From the NCBI GenBank assembly GCA_945929965.1, contig CAMEOT010000009.1, positions 23,052 through 87,051 on the forward strand: a stretch of DNA of 64,000 bases, read 5' to 3'. The notes beneath the pieces were generated by a model. The model was not told where the DNA came from and did no database searches. It saw nothing but the letters and a program-made list of their open reading frames with translations. Numbering within the stretch: the stretch's first letter is position 1; every line of letters begins with the position of its first letter. This stretch comes from an uncultured Lachnospiraceae bacterium. GTDB taxonomy: Bacteria > Bacillota > Clostridia > Lachnospirales > Lachnospiraceae. Both the position numbers and the translations under genes were made by a program. Below are positions 44,930 to 54,300 of this stretch, in pieces.

Positions 44930-45430
44930 ATTGAGAGTTACGAGCCATGCAAAGTCAAAACAGAAACAGCGATCTGGGAGCTTGCTCACAAGTCGCTGTT
45001 TTTGTTTTTGACTTTATACGGCGACAGCCGTCAATGAAATAAATGTGGAGCGCTCTTTGCGACACATTTATGAATTGAGTGCATGGCTCGTAACGTAGGG
45101 TTGCCGTAGACCCCACGAACGCCCGCGGCGAACGGAACATCACGCCTAGACATCGCGGCATGACATTCCGTCCGCCGTGGGCGTTCTGTTTACTGATTCC
45201 ACTAAAATCCATCGAATAACACGAAATAGTGGAATTATTGTTTTGGGAGTAAAAAATTTCCTCCATAATTGCAGAAAAGATCTAAAACAGAGGAATTGCT
45301 TCTTCTATAGAACTTTTTTCTATTCAATTTCCACCATTTTCATTAGTTTAAGGCTGTTTTAGAGGAAACCAGTAGCCCAAATGCGAGCTACGGGGATTCG
45401 ATAGCATTTCTTAACTAACTTTCAATTTAC
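44926..45430. mobile_element. Non-coding MITE-like element with terminal inverted repeats
   Basis: This 505-base stretch between two convergent genes has no convincing gene. Its ends are inverted repeats, GTAAATTGAGAGTTA (44926-44940) and TAACTTTCAATTTAC (45416-45430), 14 of 15 matching. Inside are nested palindromes: a 15-base perfect pair (44937-44951 with 45080-45094), AAAGTCAAAA (44951-44960 with 45006-45015), and an imperfect 70-base hairpin (45117-45186). The end repeats contain the TAA stop codons of the ABC-F gene and of icd. An identical left end recurs at 63946-63960. Confidence 0.6.
44964..45009 (+). terminator. Terminator of the ABC-F gene, inside the repeat element
   Basis: AAACAGCGA (44964-44972) pairs with 44993-45001 and the stem is followed by a T-rich tail (TTTTTGTTTTT). 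An inner GAGC/GCTC adds to the stem. It begins 35 bases after the ABC-F stop. Confidence 0.8.
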
Positions 45431-46635
45431 AGCAGGCTGTCCAGGGTCTCTCTGATCGCCTTGATGAAGTCTAGGCTGTTGAGGATCACGGGATGCTCAC
45501 AGGTGGAGATCAGGGACAGGCTCTTGGTCATCTTGCCATCCTCGATGGTCTTAATGCATGCCTGCTCCAGCTTGTCTGCGAAGTTACACAGTTCGGGAAT
45601 CTGATCCATCTCGCCGCGCTTTCTGAGAGCTCCTGTCCATGCGTAGATGGTAGCAATGGAGTTAGTGGAGGTCTCTTCACCCTTTAAGTGCTTGTAGTAA
45701 TGACGCTGTACAGTTCCATGAGCAGCCTCGTACTCATAAACGCCGCTGGGAGATACCAGTACAGAGGTCATCATGGACAGATCGCCGTAAGCGGTAGCTA
45801 CCATATCTGACATTACATCACCATCGTAGTTCTTACATGCCCAGATGAATCCGCCCTCGGAACGGATGACACGGGCTACGGCATCATCAATCAGTGTGTA
45901 GAAATATTCAATGCCAAGTTCCTCGAATTTAGCCTTATACTCGTTATCATAGATCTCCTGGAAAATATCCTTAAAAGTATGATCGTACTTTTTGGAAATT
46001 GTATCTTTAGTAGAGAACCACAGATCCTGCTTCGTATCTACCGCATAGCTGAAGCATGCTCTTGCAAAGCTCTCGATGGATTTATTGGTATTGTGGATAC
46101 CCTGAATGATACCTGCTCCGTCGAAATTATGGATCAGTTCACGGGTCTCGGTGCCGTCTGCTGCGGTGAATACCAGCTCTGCCTTACCGGGTCCGGGTAC
46201 CTTGATCTCTGTATTTTTATAGACATCACCATAAGCATGACGGGCGATGGTGATGGGCTTGGTCCAGTTCTTTACGTAGGGAACGATGCCCTTTACCAGG
46301 ATTGGTGCACGGAATACGGTACCGTCTAAGATGGCACGGATGGTTCCGTTGGGACTCTTCCACATTTCCTTCAGGTTGTACTCTGTCATTCTGGCAGCGT
46401 TGGGAGTAATGGTAGCACATTTTACGGCAACACCGTATTTTAAGGTAGCATTGGCAGAATCCACGGTTACCTGATCGTCTGTCTCATTACGATGTTCCAG
46501 TCCCAGATCATAGTACTCTGTCTTCAGATCGATATAGGGCAGTAACAGCTCATCCTTGATCATCTGCCAGAGGATTCTGGTCATTTCGTCTCCGTCCATC
46601 TCCACGAGAGGGGTTGTCATTTTGATCTTTTCCAT
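45427..46635 (-). CDS. icd: NADP-dependent isocitrate dehydrogenase
   Basis: A 402-residue enzyme oxidising isocitrate to 2-oxoglutarate with NADP+. Landmarks of the homodimeric, eukaryote-like class: [60 protein letters not shown] and [12 protein letters not shown]. The start at 46635 has GGAAAGGAAAT; the upstream extension has none. With the Re-citrate synthase-like gene it would supply 2-oxoglutarate for glutamate. The stop lies within the end repeat of the element 44926-45430. No aconitase is present in the window. Confidence 0.94.
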   Translation of the reverse strand: MEKIKMTTPLVEMDGDEMTRILWQMIKDELLLPYIDLKTEYYDLGLEHRNETDDQVTVDSANATLKYGVAVKCATITPNAARMTEYNLKEMWKSPNGTIRAILDGTVFRAPILVKGIVPYVKNWTKPITIARHAYGDVYKNTEIKVPGPGKAELVFTAADGTETRELIHNFDGAGIIQGIHNTNKSIESFARACFSYAVDTKQDLWFSTKDTISKKYDHTFKDIFQEIYDNEYKAKFEELGIEYFYTLIDDAVARVIRSEGGFIWACKNYDGDVMSDMVATAYGDLSMMTSVLVSPSGVYEYEAAHGTVQRHYYKHLKGEETSTNSIATIYAWTGALRKRGEMDQIPELCNFADKLEQACIKTIEDGKMTKSLSLISTCEHPVILNSLDFIKAIRETLDSLL

Positions 46636-46703
46636 AACGATTTCCTTTCCGGTATTAATTTTCGTTCTATTATATTTTAACGTAATTCGTTCCAACAGGC
46701 AAC

Positions 46704-47408
46704 TTATTCCTGACTTCCAGCCTGCTGTGCATAAGCCTCATTCAGACCGTTCTTCACCATGTTCTCATAGGCATTGATCATGTGCTGATGTGCCAGCTGC
46801 TCTGCCAGATCGGCGTTGCCAGCCTTGATTGCCTCCATGATCTTTTCATGCTCTTCGTTGGACTTGGGTCCGCGGTTGGCGCTGGACAGCGTCTTCTTAC
46901 GGACACGCAGAACATACTGATGGAAATCCTTCAGCTGATGCTCCAGCATCTTGCTGTCACAGGCTTCGTACAGAATGTCATGGAAACGGTTGTCTAACTC
47001 CGCCAACTGCTCCAGATGCCCTTTTTGGGCATGGAACTTAGACAAATAGACATTCTCCTCCATCTCTTCCATCTGTTCCTTAGTGATATGCTCCGTGGCC
47101 CAGCGTGCACACAGTCCTTCCAACAAAGAACGGATCATATAAATATCCTTCACGTCCTTCTGCGTAATGCCGGTGACATAGGCACCCTTGTTCGGAATGA
47201 TCTGGATCAGCCCCTCCAGCTCCAGCTGACGGAACGCCTCTCTGACAGGGGTTCTGCTGACACCCATCTCCTCGCCGATCGCCACTTCCTTCAATTCTTC
47301 ATGTTCCTGGTATTTTCCGCTTAAAATGTCCTCTCTCAGTTTATGAAATACCCGTCCCCGCAGGGAGAACTTGTCCGTTACTTCCTGCTTTACATCATAC
47401 TTGCTCAC
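46704..47408 (-). CDS. GntR/FCD-family transcription regulator
   Basis: A 234-residue repressor-type protein with a GntR winged helix (about 15-80; [20 protein letters not shown]) and an FCD ligand domain (about 90-220) with likely metal ligands in [12 protein letters not shown], and His in AEQLAHQHM. It lies between the citrate synthase-like gene and icd, in the same direction. The ATTGTATACAAT palindrome over the operon promoter (48963-48984) is the sort of site this subfamily binds, so it probably controls its own operon in response to an organic acid. Confidence 0.88.
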   Translation of the reverse strand: MSKYDVKQEVTDKFSLRGRVFHKLREDILSGKYQEHEELKEVAIGEEMGVSRTPVREAFRQLELEGLIQIIPNKGAYVTGITQKDVKDIYMIRSLLEGLCARWATEHITKEQMEEMEENVYLSKFHAQKGHLEQLAELDNRFHDILYEACDSKMLEHQLKDFHQYVLRVRKKTLSSANRGPKSNEEHEKIMEAIKAGNADLAEQLAHQHMINAYENMVKNGLNEAYAQQAGSQE

Positions 47409-47461
47409 TATAATCCTCGATTCCAGACAACGCTGTTACCGTTGTCATGCTCATTCTATGC

Positions 47462-48874
47462 TTACTCACCGATCTTCAGATTCTTTTCCAGACAGATACG
47501 GTTGACACATGCCACGATCTCTTCATCCGTAAGCACGGTGACACGACCACCGGCATACTCCTCATCTACCCACTTTTTGATCTCTGCTACCAGTTCGGAA
47601 TTCTTCTGTACCTGCTTGTCTCCCTTTAATTTATAGTAGGTGTTCAGCCAATGTGCGATACCTGCCAGACCAGAGGTATTGGAAATAGCGCACAGTACCG
47701 GACGGTTCAGGAATTTCTCGGTATCGAAGATATTGTAGATCTCCTCGTTCTTAAGCAGTCCGTCTGCATGGATGCCGGCTCTGGTCACGTTAAAGTTCTT
47801 GCCCACAAACGGGGTTCTGGGAGGAATCTGATAACCGATTTCCTTCTCATAATACTCTGCCAGTTCCGTGATCACACGGGTATTCATGCCGTTTAAGTCA
47901 CCCTTTAACTGTGCATACTCGAATACCATTGCCTCCAAAGGCGTATTACCGGTACGCTCACCGATACCAAACAGGGAAGTGTTGACACCGGAACAGCCGT
48001 ACAGCCATGCTGTGGTAGAGTTGGACACTGCCTTGTAAAAGTCATTATGTCCATGCCACTCGATCAACTCGTGAGGCACACCTGCATGGGTATGGATCGC
48101 ATAGATGATACCCTGTACACTACGGGGAATAACGGCACCGGGATAGTTGACACCGTATCCCATGGTATCGCAGGCACGTACCTTGATGGGAATCTGATAC
48201 TCCTTCATCAGTTTCATCAGTTCCAGACAGAACGGCACCACATAGCCGTAGATATCCGCTCTGGTGATATCCTCCAGGTGACATCTTGGGCTGATGCCCT
48301 CCTCTAAGCAGTCACGGATAACGCTTAAATAGTGATCCATTGCCTGTCTTCTGGTCATTTTTAACTTTAAGAAAATATGATAATCGGAACAGCTTACCAG
48401 AATACCGGTCTCCTTCATTCCAATCTCTTTTACTAATTTAAAATCTTCCTTGCTGGCGCGGATCCAGCTGGTCACCTCAGGGAACTTATATCCCCTCTCC
48501 ATGCACTTATAGACAGCATCTCTGTCCTTTTTGCTGTACAGGAAGAACTCGCTGGCACGGATCATTCCGTTGGGACCGCCCAGTTCGTGCAGATAATCAT
48601 AGATCTTCACAATCTGCTCCGTGGTATAAGGTGCCCTGGACTGCTGTCCGTCTCTAAAAGTGGTATCTGTGATCCAGATATCCTTCGGCATGTTATGAGG
48701 CACGATACGATCATTAAAAGGTATTTTGGGGATTTCGGAATAAGGGAACATATTACGGAACACGTTCGGCTTCTCCACATCATCCAATATGTACATATGC
48801 TCCTCAATCTCCAGAAGGTTGTTCTTCGGATTCATGGAGACCGGACGATTCTGAAATGCATCACTATCTCTCAT
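47462..48874 (-). CDS. Re-citrate synthase-like enzyme (HMGL/DRE-TIM family)
   Basis: A 470-residue member of the isopropylmalate/homocitrate synthase superfamily: WITDTTFRDGQQSRAPYT holds the catalytic Arg-Asp, EWHGHNDFYKAVSNS the metal-binding HxH, and GVNTSLFGIGERTGNTPLEAMV the end of the barrel. The divergent TTFRDGQQSR form and linkage to NADP-Icd support Re-citrate synthase, which makes citrate from acetyl-CoA and oxaloacetate in anaerobes such as C. kluyveri; homocitrate or citramalate synthase remain alternatives. No LeuA regulatory domain. Start 48874 chosen for its ribosome site (AGAGAGG). Confidence 0.75.
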   Translation of the reverse strand: MRDSDAFQNRPVSMNPKNNLLEIEEHMYILDDVEKPNVFRNMFPYSEIPKIPFNDRIVPHNMPKDIWITDTTFRDGQQSRAPYTTEQIVKIYDYLHELGGPNGMIRASEFFLYSKKDRDAVYKCMERGYKFPEVTSWIRASKEDFKLVKEIGMKETGILVSCSDYHIFLKLKMTRRQAMDHYLSVIRDCLEEGISPRCHLEDITRADIYGYVVPFCLELMKLMKEYQIPIKVRACDTMGYGVNYPGAVIPRSVQGIIYAIHTHAGVPHELIEWHGHNDFYKAVSNSTTAWLYGCSGVNTSLFGIGERTGNTPLEAMVFEYAQLKGDLNGMNTRVITELAEYYEKEIGYQIPPRTPFVGKNFNVTRAGIHADGLLKNEEIYNIFDTEKFLNRPVLCAISNTSGLAGIAHWLNTYYKLKGDKQVQKNSELVAEIKKWVDEEYAGGRVTVLTDEEIVACVNRICLEKNLKIGE

Positions 48875-48962
48875 TGGTATACCTCTCTTCCCTGACATTC
48901 GACATCTGCAATATTGTTTTCTATTTTTACTCTGCGCAGTAAAAATACATTTTGCAATTCTC

Positions 48963-48984
48963 GTATCATTGTATACAATCATAC
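48963..48984. promoter_or_regulatory. GntR-type operator over the citrate operon promoter
   Basis: The perfect palindrome ATTGTATACAAT (48968-48979) extends to 22 bases with one mismatched pair. Half-site GTATAC is typical of FCD-type GntR repressors. It covers the -10 of the promoter at 48968-48996. Confidence 0.65.
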
Positions 48985-48996
48985 CATTTGTGTCAA
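48968..48996 (-). promoter_or_regulatory. SigmaA promoter of the Re-citrate synthase-GntR-icd operon
   Basis: Minus-strand -35 TTGACA (48996-48991), exactly 17 bases, -10 TACAAT (48973-48968). The leader of about 85 bases contains an 8-base stem hairpin (48924-48945). Confidence 0.82.
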
Positions 48997-49065
48997 TATC
49001 TTTAGTATTAATTTTATTGACTTATTTTAATCACATTTTTTATTTTTCCCAGTGATTTTATCATT

Positions 49066-49986
49066 TTACTTGTTTTCTAATAATCTGCGGACATTGAGCA
49101 TTCCAAAGCCCTGCTTATTCCAGGGTTCTCCGAGATCCGTGGCTGTCAGAGACAGCAGGCGGACAAACTCTTCGTTGGTCAGCCACGGATATTTTCCGAG
49201 TGCCAGAGCCGCAGCTCCGGATACAATGGGAGTCGCCATGGATGTACCGCTTTTCGCAATATAAGGCATAAGGATTCGGCCGTTTTGTTTGCGCCAGGAA
49301 GCATTGCAGGACAGGATTCTTGTACCGGGAGCCACAATATCCGGCTTGCGGAGCACATCATATCTTCTGCCTCTGCCGGAATATGTCTCACATCTACCGG
49401 GATCATTTTTACAGTATCTGCCGTCATGACAGCCCACTGTCAGTACTTTTCTGCTGCTCGCCATCTCAGAGATGCTTCCGTCCACAGGACCATTGTTTCC
49501 CGCAGCGCAGACTACGAGAATGTTATGATCCCACAGCTTCTCCAGCTCTTCCCGTAACACCTGCTCCTTATACCGTTCCTTCAGGTCTCCGATTCCAACA
49601 GAGATATTCAAAATCCGGATCTTGTAACGATTCTTTAGCCGCAGGACCCACTGCAATGCATTTCTCATAGCATCGCAGGATCCCTCCCCGTTATCATCCA
49701 ATACTTTCCCCACGACCAGTTTTGCTCCGGGTGCCATTCCGCGGAATCTCCCTTCTGATAACTCCCCGCTTCCGCATAGAATCCCACATATATGTGTTCC
49801 ATGTCCGTTATCATCATACGGAAGCTGACGCTTCTCTACAAAATCCGCAAAACACAACAGTTTTCCTGCCAGATCCGGATGATAGGTAATTCCGGTATCC
49901 AACACTGCAATTACAGCAGGTGATTTGTTTGACTGTCCGTCATATAATTGTTCCGGTACCTGTACTTGTTCCCTTACCCGCTGCAT
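49066..49986 (-). CDS. Subtilisin-like (S8) protease without signal peptide
   Basis: A 306-residue S8 protease with all catalytic parts: Asp in AVLDTGITYHPDL, His in DNGHGTHICGIL, oxyanion Asn in CAAGNNGPVDGS, Ser in SGTSMATPIVSG. A Cys-rich insert (CHDGRYCKNDPGRC) is unusual. No signal peptide or prodomain, so it is probably an intracellular serine protease. The start at 49986 has GGAAGG five bases upstream; the ATG at 50019 lies inside the preceding terminator stem. No promoter fits between that terminator and the start. Confidence 0.9.
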   Translation of the reverse strand: MQRVREQVQVPEQLYDGQSNKSPAVIAVLDTGITYHPDLAGKLLCFADFVEKRQLPYDDNGHGTHICGILCGSGELSEGRFRGMAPGAKLVVGKVLDDNGEGSCDAMRNALQWVLRLKNRYKIRILNISVGIGDLKERYKEQVLREELEKLWDHNILVVCAAGNNGPVDGSISEMASSRKVLTVGCHDGRYCKNDPGRCETYSGRGRRYDVLRKPDIVAPGTRILSCNASWRKQNGRILMPYIAKSGTSMATPIVSGAAALALGKYPWLTNEEFVRLLSLTATDLGEPWNKQGFGMLNVRRLLENK

Positions 49987-50006
49987 AAATTCCTTCCGCT
50001 CCCACC

Positions 50007-50044
50007 AAAAAACCGGCATAAGACTTATTCTATCTTATGCCGGT
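50007..50044 (-). terminator. Terminator between the LRR operon and the S8 protease gene
   Basis: A 12-base perfect stem (50012-50023 with 50033-50044, ACCGGCATAAGA) with a 9-base loop is followed on the minus strand by six T. It stands only 21 bases before the protease start codon. The plus-strand side also has five T after one base. Confidence 0.92.
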
Positions 50045-50073
50045 CATTTTTACTGGTGTCGGTAAATTATCCA

Positions 50074-51366
50074 TTATTCATTTATGATCTCCGTTCCCTC
50101 AGGAAAAATATCGCTGTTTGTAGCTGCAATGCCTGCCGGGAGATATGCCTTTTGAATCTCGGTATGGTCTTTAAATACTTCGTCTGCGATCACACGCACA
50201 CCATCCGGTATTATCACTTCAGCCGAGTCTCCCTTATATGCTGCCAGCACGCCACCACTGATCAAAAAGTTCTCCGTACTGTTCTGCTCAAAATCATCCA
50301 GCCAGCCGGTGTGGGTAAAGGCCTTCGCACCTACTGAAGTCACAGTATCCGGAATCACTACATTTTTCAGATCGTCACAATGATAAAATGCTGCGTACGC
50401 TATCGTTGTAACACCTTCCGGAATTGCAACCGTATGTACACTGCTTCTGGAAAAAGCAAATCTGCCAATCTCGCAAGTTCCCTCCGGAATCGTCACTGTA
50501 CCGAGGGACTGATCCCTATAATATTTCCATTCCGGAACGATACCTTCTTCTGTCTCTGCAGTAGTCGCTTCTAAACTGTCATCCACCGGTTCGGTATCCC
50601 CCTGCTGTACCTTCTCCAGGCCGAGATGTACCATGACCATGGCGTGATTCCCCACAACTACCGTACTGCCTAACACATTACCGGGCACCGAGGTCGGTGC
50701 AGGACTCGGCGTCTCTACCGGTGCAGGCTCTTCTGTCGTCTGTACATCTGCAGTACTGTCCGCTGCCGGAGTCTGTGCAGGTGCTGCCGTCACCAGGGGA
50801 TTCTTCCTTCTCTGCTCTTCCAGCTTCTGTGCGAACTGCGCAGCCACACTGCCCTCGTCCGCATGAATTGTCACATTATCACAATTTAAGAAAGCATCAT
50901 CCGCAATATTTGTCACCGTAGCAGGAATATAAATATCTGTTAGGTTCGTGCATCCGGCAAATGCCTGTGCATCAATACTCTGCACATTCTCCGGAATCGT
51001 AATCTGTTTTAATCCGGTGCATCCGGCGAACGAATACTCGTCCACAATTGTCAGACCTTTTCCAAGTACCACTTCTTCCAGGTTATTACAGCCCCAGAAT
51101 ACATAAGCATCCAGTCGTTTGACCGATTTGGGGATCACAACGAACTGTACCTTCTGGTTGTTCTCAAAGGCACTCTCGCCCACAACCTCCACTGTATCCG
51201 GAATTGTGACTCTCTCGTCGCTACCTCTGTATTTCTCCAATGTGCTTCCCTGTATCTGAAAATCAGAGGCAGACGCCGCCGCATCTGCCTCTGACACAGG
51301 AAGATGTGTCAGGATCAACGCGGTAGCCACCAAAGCCATGACGACCAACCACTTTTTATGATTCAT
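50074..51366 (-). CDS. Secreted BspA-type leucine-rich repeat protein
   Basis: A 430-residue protein with a signal peptide (NHKKWLVVMALVATALILTH then cleavage near ADAAASA), LRR_5/BspA repeats in two blocks (about 35-175 and 285-425; units like VTIPDTVEVVGESAFENN), separated by a Pro/Thr/Ala-rich linker. No sorting signal, so it should be released. The ATG at 51366 is chosen over 51378 because only it directly begins the signal peptide; neither ribosome site is ideal. It follows the large LRR gene by a few bases and ends before the terminator at 50007-50044. Confidence 0.85.
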   Translation of the reverse strand: MNHKKWLVVMALVATALILTHLPVSEADAAASASDFQIQGSTLEKYRGSDERVTIPDTVEVVGESAFENNQKVQFVVIPKSVKRLDAYVFWGCNNLEEVVLGKGLTIVDEYSFAGCTGLKQITIPENVQSIDAQAFAGCTNLTDIYIPATVTNIADDAFLNCDNVTIHADEGSVAAQFAQKLEEQRRKNPLVTAAPAQTPAADSTADVQTTEEPAPVETPSPAPTSVPGNVLGSTVVVGNHAMVMVHLGLEKVQQGDTEPVDDSLEATTAETEEGIVPEWKYYRDQSLGTVTIPEGTCEIGRFAFSRSSVHTVAIPEGVTTIAYAAFYHCDDLKNVVIPDTVTSVGAKAFTHTGWLDDFEQNSTENFLISGGVLAAYKGDSAEVIIPDGVRVIADEVFKDHTEIQKAYLPAGIAATNSDIFPEGTEIINE

Positions 51367-51390
51367 AAACCTTCCCATCCTTTATTTACG

Positions 51391-54300
51391 TTATACTCTG
51401 GCTGCTTTCAGAGTCTTTTTATCCTTCTTCATGAAGAATACAATAGACAGACAGGCAAGTCCCATGGACAAAAACCACTTGGGATGGATTCCGTCGCCGG
51501 TTTTAGGTGTGCTGTCTGCGATGGTTCCCGCAGTCAGATTATTCGTATCCACATAGATCACATACGGCGAGAAATGCTCCGCAGTGAAAGTTACGCAAGA
51601 TACACCGGATATCGTGGAGAACTTCGGTGACAGCTTGTCTAACTTACTGTTCACTACACCTGCCACTTTGTTATTACCTGCATAGGTGATCAGAGAATCC
51701 GGCAGAGGCAATGTAATGCTGATGGACAATCCTGTGGTATCTGTGATCTTTGTATTGCCGGTGGAATCATAGAGACTGATGTCCATGGGGAAATACTTGA
51801 TAGCACTGATATCACTGCCGTATTCTGCCATCAGAGCTTTCACTACTTCTTCTGAAGCTGCTGCGCTCTCTGTGATCTTAATAACAAAATTATCGGAAGA
51901 CCCGTTCACTGTTGCGGATACCACTCCGGTATTGGACAGACCGTTTTTATCAATAACAACAGTGGTTCTGCCGCCGGATACGGTTCCCGTGGTAGTGCTG
52001 CTCGGTCTTCTGTTGGAATTGGAATTCGTGGAATTACCGCTTCCCGTAGAGGTACTGGTCTTGCTGCCGGAACCTGATTTTGCTGTATAGTTCGCCGTTA
52101 CAGTTACATTTGCTTCCGGCATGGTAATTACTGTTGCAGGCAGAACCTTGCTGGCAATCGTCGTATTGGACGGATCAATGGACCAGCTGCTAAACTGCTG
52201 GTTTGCCGCAGGGTCGTTTGCCACAATGATCGGCTGGGAACCTGCAATATAGCTTCCGGATCCGGAACCGTTCTTAACAGTCAGAGTGTACATCTTGGCA
52301 GTGGTACCATTATTATTGGATCCCGGACTGGTGCTTGCTCCCGGGCTGGTGGTTCCGCTGTTGTTGCCATTAGAACCGTTCGCCTCGTATACTGCATAGA
52401 AATCCGTATTCTCTGTAATGGCTGCAGCAATATCCGGCAGCCATTCCTTGAAGGTATATCCACTGACTGCAGGTGTCTGGATGCTGGGTGCTACGGTACC
52501 CTTCTTGATGGTGGTCTGGTAGAAAATTTCCTTGGTTACACCATTGATATACCGAACTACGATATCATCCTCACTCAATGCCTTATACACTGCTTTGGTC
52601 GTAATATCTGAGGTAATATTGGTCAGGTCTCTGTCCCATCCGGTGAAGATATAGCCATCTCGAACCAGGGTAGCGACATTTGGCAGATCTGAATCCGCAA
52701 TGCTACCGCCAGAGGATACCTTGATCTCCTTGACCACTTTATCATCCCAATCCAGGAAAGTTACGGTAAATTTAGCTGCATCGGGATCTTCCTTCTCATA
52801 AATAGCGGTACATGTCGTATCTTCCGTGATGTTCGTGTAATCTCCATCCCATCCCTTAAATACTTCGCCGGTCTTACCTAACGGTGTAGGCGGAACTGCG
52901 TCTTCCCCGCCCCGCACCTGTTGTTCGTCTACCTGGACATTTTTCTGCAGTTCTTCATTCCAGTCACGGAAGATAACGGTATAGATTTCCTCCAGCGGAG
53001 TATCTTCCACAGCAAATCCGTTTGCCTCACCATATCTGTAAAGGTAACTGGTCGACGGAGCACATAAAGTAACATCGCCCTTATCTCTGCTCATTCCCTT
53101 AAAGGTGTCTTGATCAATCAGTGTTAATCTCTCACTGGACTCCTCCAGCCATTTCATATTACTGCCATTGAATACATTACCCTTCAGTTCCTCACAGGTG
53201 ATCGGCAGCTTCACGGTATCCAGATTCTTGGTGTCCGCAAATGCATATTCCGGTACTACTGTAATAGCACTGTCCGACAGGTCGATCGTAGTCAGATTGT
53301 CGCAGCCCCGGAATGCCTCCGGTGCCATTTCTGTCACTCCTGTTGTCTCTTTGGCGTTCACACGCTTGCTGGTTCTGCCCTCTAAGCATTCAATGATCTT
53401 CGCTTTTGCGCTGCCGTTCATTCCATAGATAATCGAATTATCACAGGTGAAATAATCCGTTCCCTGGAATGTTGCCTTATCCAGAATTTCACAGCCGGTA
53501 AACGGAATACTGCCAAGACTGCTAATGCTTCCCGACAAGGACACATCTTTCAACAGCTCACAATCCTTAAATGCATAGTTGCCAATGGACTGGGTATTGC
53601 CATTGATCTGCACTGCAGCCAGTTTCTCGCAGCCCTCAAAGGCATTGTTTGCTATGCTGGACAGGGTATTGCTGTAGCTGATGACATTAGTCAGGTATTT
53701 TGCGCCCTTGAAGTCATTTTCTTCAATACTGTCGAGACCGTATATGGTCAGAGTCTTTTCCTTCTGATCCTTCTCTTTTTCCACAAACAGTCCATCCTTG
53801 ATTGCCTGAACACCTTCCGGTATGGTCACATTCAGTGCGGAATCAATGAACTGCTGCTGATCCTCGGTTCTGGCTTCGCCTTTGTTATATTTTTCCAGTG
53901 CAGTTTCCGCTGCACTTCTCTGGGCATCTGTCAGATACGGATAATCATCTTTATTTAAGTATTTGGTTAATTCCGTAAATGCCGGGAAATCAATCAGTTC
54001 ACTGACACTCTTTTCCGGATTGTACTGTACTACCAGGTTGGACGGCCATCCGCTGCAATATCTGACATAGGTTGCCACCTGACTGCTGTTATTATATCTG
54101 CCGTCCGGACTCATCGCATACTTATACGGTGTGGACTCCGGTGAGATTTCTCCTACAAAGGTCAGTTTCACTGCCGGACTATTATTCCCATCGTTCATAG
54201 CTGTCGCTGAGCTGTGTGTACATCCCGTTCTGTGTGTACCGGTAAAGTCCTGGGTCTTAAACGCATCCGTTCCAATAGCAATACTGCTGTTGTTAAATAT

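Noticed and set aside
49021..49065. AATCAC/GTGATT inverted repeat after the S8 protease gene
   Set aside because: Six-base stem with a long AT-rich loop and no clear T tract; too weak to call a terminator.
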